The notes under the pieces: generated by a model
What the model was told of the DNA's origin: nothing
The model's database searches: none
The model's input: the letters and a program-made list of their open reading frames with translations, nothing else
Shown: in pieces, positions 63,554 through 64,000 of the stretch
Layout of the letters: each line of letters starts with the position of its first letter
Numbering within the stretch: position 1 is the first letter of the stretch
Assembly: GCA_029237605.1 (NCBI GenBank)
Contig: JAQRGB010000001.1
Coordinates: forward strand, 576,033-640,032
Origin: Candidatus Thiodubiliella sp.
GTDB lineage: Bacteria > Pseudomonadota > Gammaproteobacteria > PS1 > Pseudothioglobaceae
Direction: 5' to 3'
DNA: 64,000 nucleotides
Translations under genes and position numbers: made by a program

Positions 63554-64000
63554 TTAGGTTCTAGCAATAGTATTGGTGTTACGAATCTTATCTTGTAATT
63601 GCAAAATACCATAGAGCAATGCTTCTGCAGTTGGTGGGCAACCTGGTACATATACATCCACTGGTACGATACGGTCACAACCACGAACCACAGCATAAGA
63701 GTAATGATAATAACCACCACCGTTTGCACAAGAGCCCATTGAAATTACCCAACGTGGCTCAGGCATTTGGTCATAAACTTTTCTAAGTGCTGGCGCCATC
63801 TTATTTGTCAGTGTACCAGCTACAATCATTAAATCAGATTGACGTGGAGTTGGCCTAAAAACAATACCGAAACGGTCAAGATCATAACGAGAAGAGCCTG
63901 CTTCCATCATTTCCACTGCACAACAAGCTAGGCCAAAAGTCATTGGCCACAATGATCCTGTTCTCGCCCAGTTGATTATCTCATCAAGCGATGTGGTTAT
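63554..64000 (-). CDS. nuoB: NADH-quinone oxidoreductase subunit B, partial at the window edge
   Basis: This subunit carries cluster N2, the last cluster before quinone. [12 protein letters not shown] gives the tandem cysteines, [16 protein letters not shown] the third and [15 protein letters not shown] the fourth. The frame stays open to base 64000 ([19 protein letters not shown]), so the N-terminus lies beyond the window, with nuoA expected next. No break in the visible part. Confidence 0.97.
   Translation of the reverse strand: MTTSLDEIINWARTGSLWPMTFGLACCAVEMMEAGSSRYDLDRFGIVFRPTPRQSDLMIVAGTLTNKMAPALRKVYDQMPEPRWVISMGSCANGGGYYHYSYAVVRGCDRIVPVDVYVPGCPPTAEALLYGILQLQDKIRNTNTIART

Overview
The window is about 64 kb of AT-rich DNA, dense with Gammaproteobacterial housekeeping genes. 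It carries a cbb3 oxidase operon, nearly all of a NuoB-N complex I operon, two SulP anion transporters, an NnrS/hemerythrin/redoxin cluster, and a number of decaying genes. Together these suggest a genome-reduced sulfur-oxidising gammaproteobacterium of the SUP05/Thioglobaceae type, for example a thiotrophic symbiont of deep-sea bivalves. That placement is inferred from gene content and composition; no 16S gene is present.

Layout: 1-5.4 kb holds ccoN (partial), ccoO, ccoQ, ccoP, ccoG and ccoH (+). A broken rhodanese gene follows at 5.7 kb, then serS-yajC-secD-secF (+) to 10.4 kb. From 10.5 to 18.4 kb the minus strand carries fabB-fabA, metZ, purF-cvpA, folC-fxsA and trmB. A ruined HinfI-like restriction-modification pair fills 18.4-19.9 kb. 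Next come xthA (-), pyrE (+), comM-tsaD-lptB (-), an Smr remnant, birA and a broken dgkA (-), and truA (+). The methionine genes metE (-) and metR (+) diverge around a good MetR box at 29.7 kb. Two SulP genes diverge at 32.4 kb. Then follow rpsP-rimM and purB (-), acnB (+), rpmB-rpmG (-), tRNA-Ser(UGA), a small secreted/membrane protein pair, adk and grpE (-), and nadK, recN and an EamA exporter (+). A redoxin-NnrS-hemerythrin run lies at 47.8-49.9 kb. From 50.2 kb to the end, complex I runs on the minus strand from nuoN to a partial nuoB.

The main discovery is technical. Eleven pieces of MGI/BGI (DNBSEQ) sequencing adapter are embedded in the first 22.6 kb. Several keep the 10-nt sample index, and two different indices can be read. 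They replace native sequence and break or falsify ccoN, ccoO, ccoP, ccoG, fabB, folC, fxsA and comM. Separately, nine single-base deficits in A/T runs break otherwise healthy genes (ccoG, serS, secD twice, purF, trmB twice, NnrS, and the restriction-enzyme relic). This looks like homopolymer under-calling, although slippage-tolerated real deletions, as known in reduced symbiont genomes, remain possible. Most apparent pseudogenes of essential genes here should therefore be treated as intact. The HinfI-like pair, the rhodanese gene, dgkA and the Smr remnant show stops or deletions that look like true decay.

Functionally the window is mainly respiratory (NADH to quinone through Nuo, oxygen reduction through the cbb3 oxidase and its assembly factors), plus protein export, translation, purine and methionine synthesis, and folate and fatty-acid synthesis.
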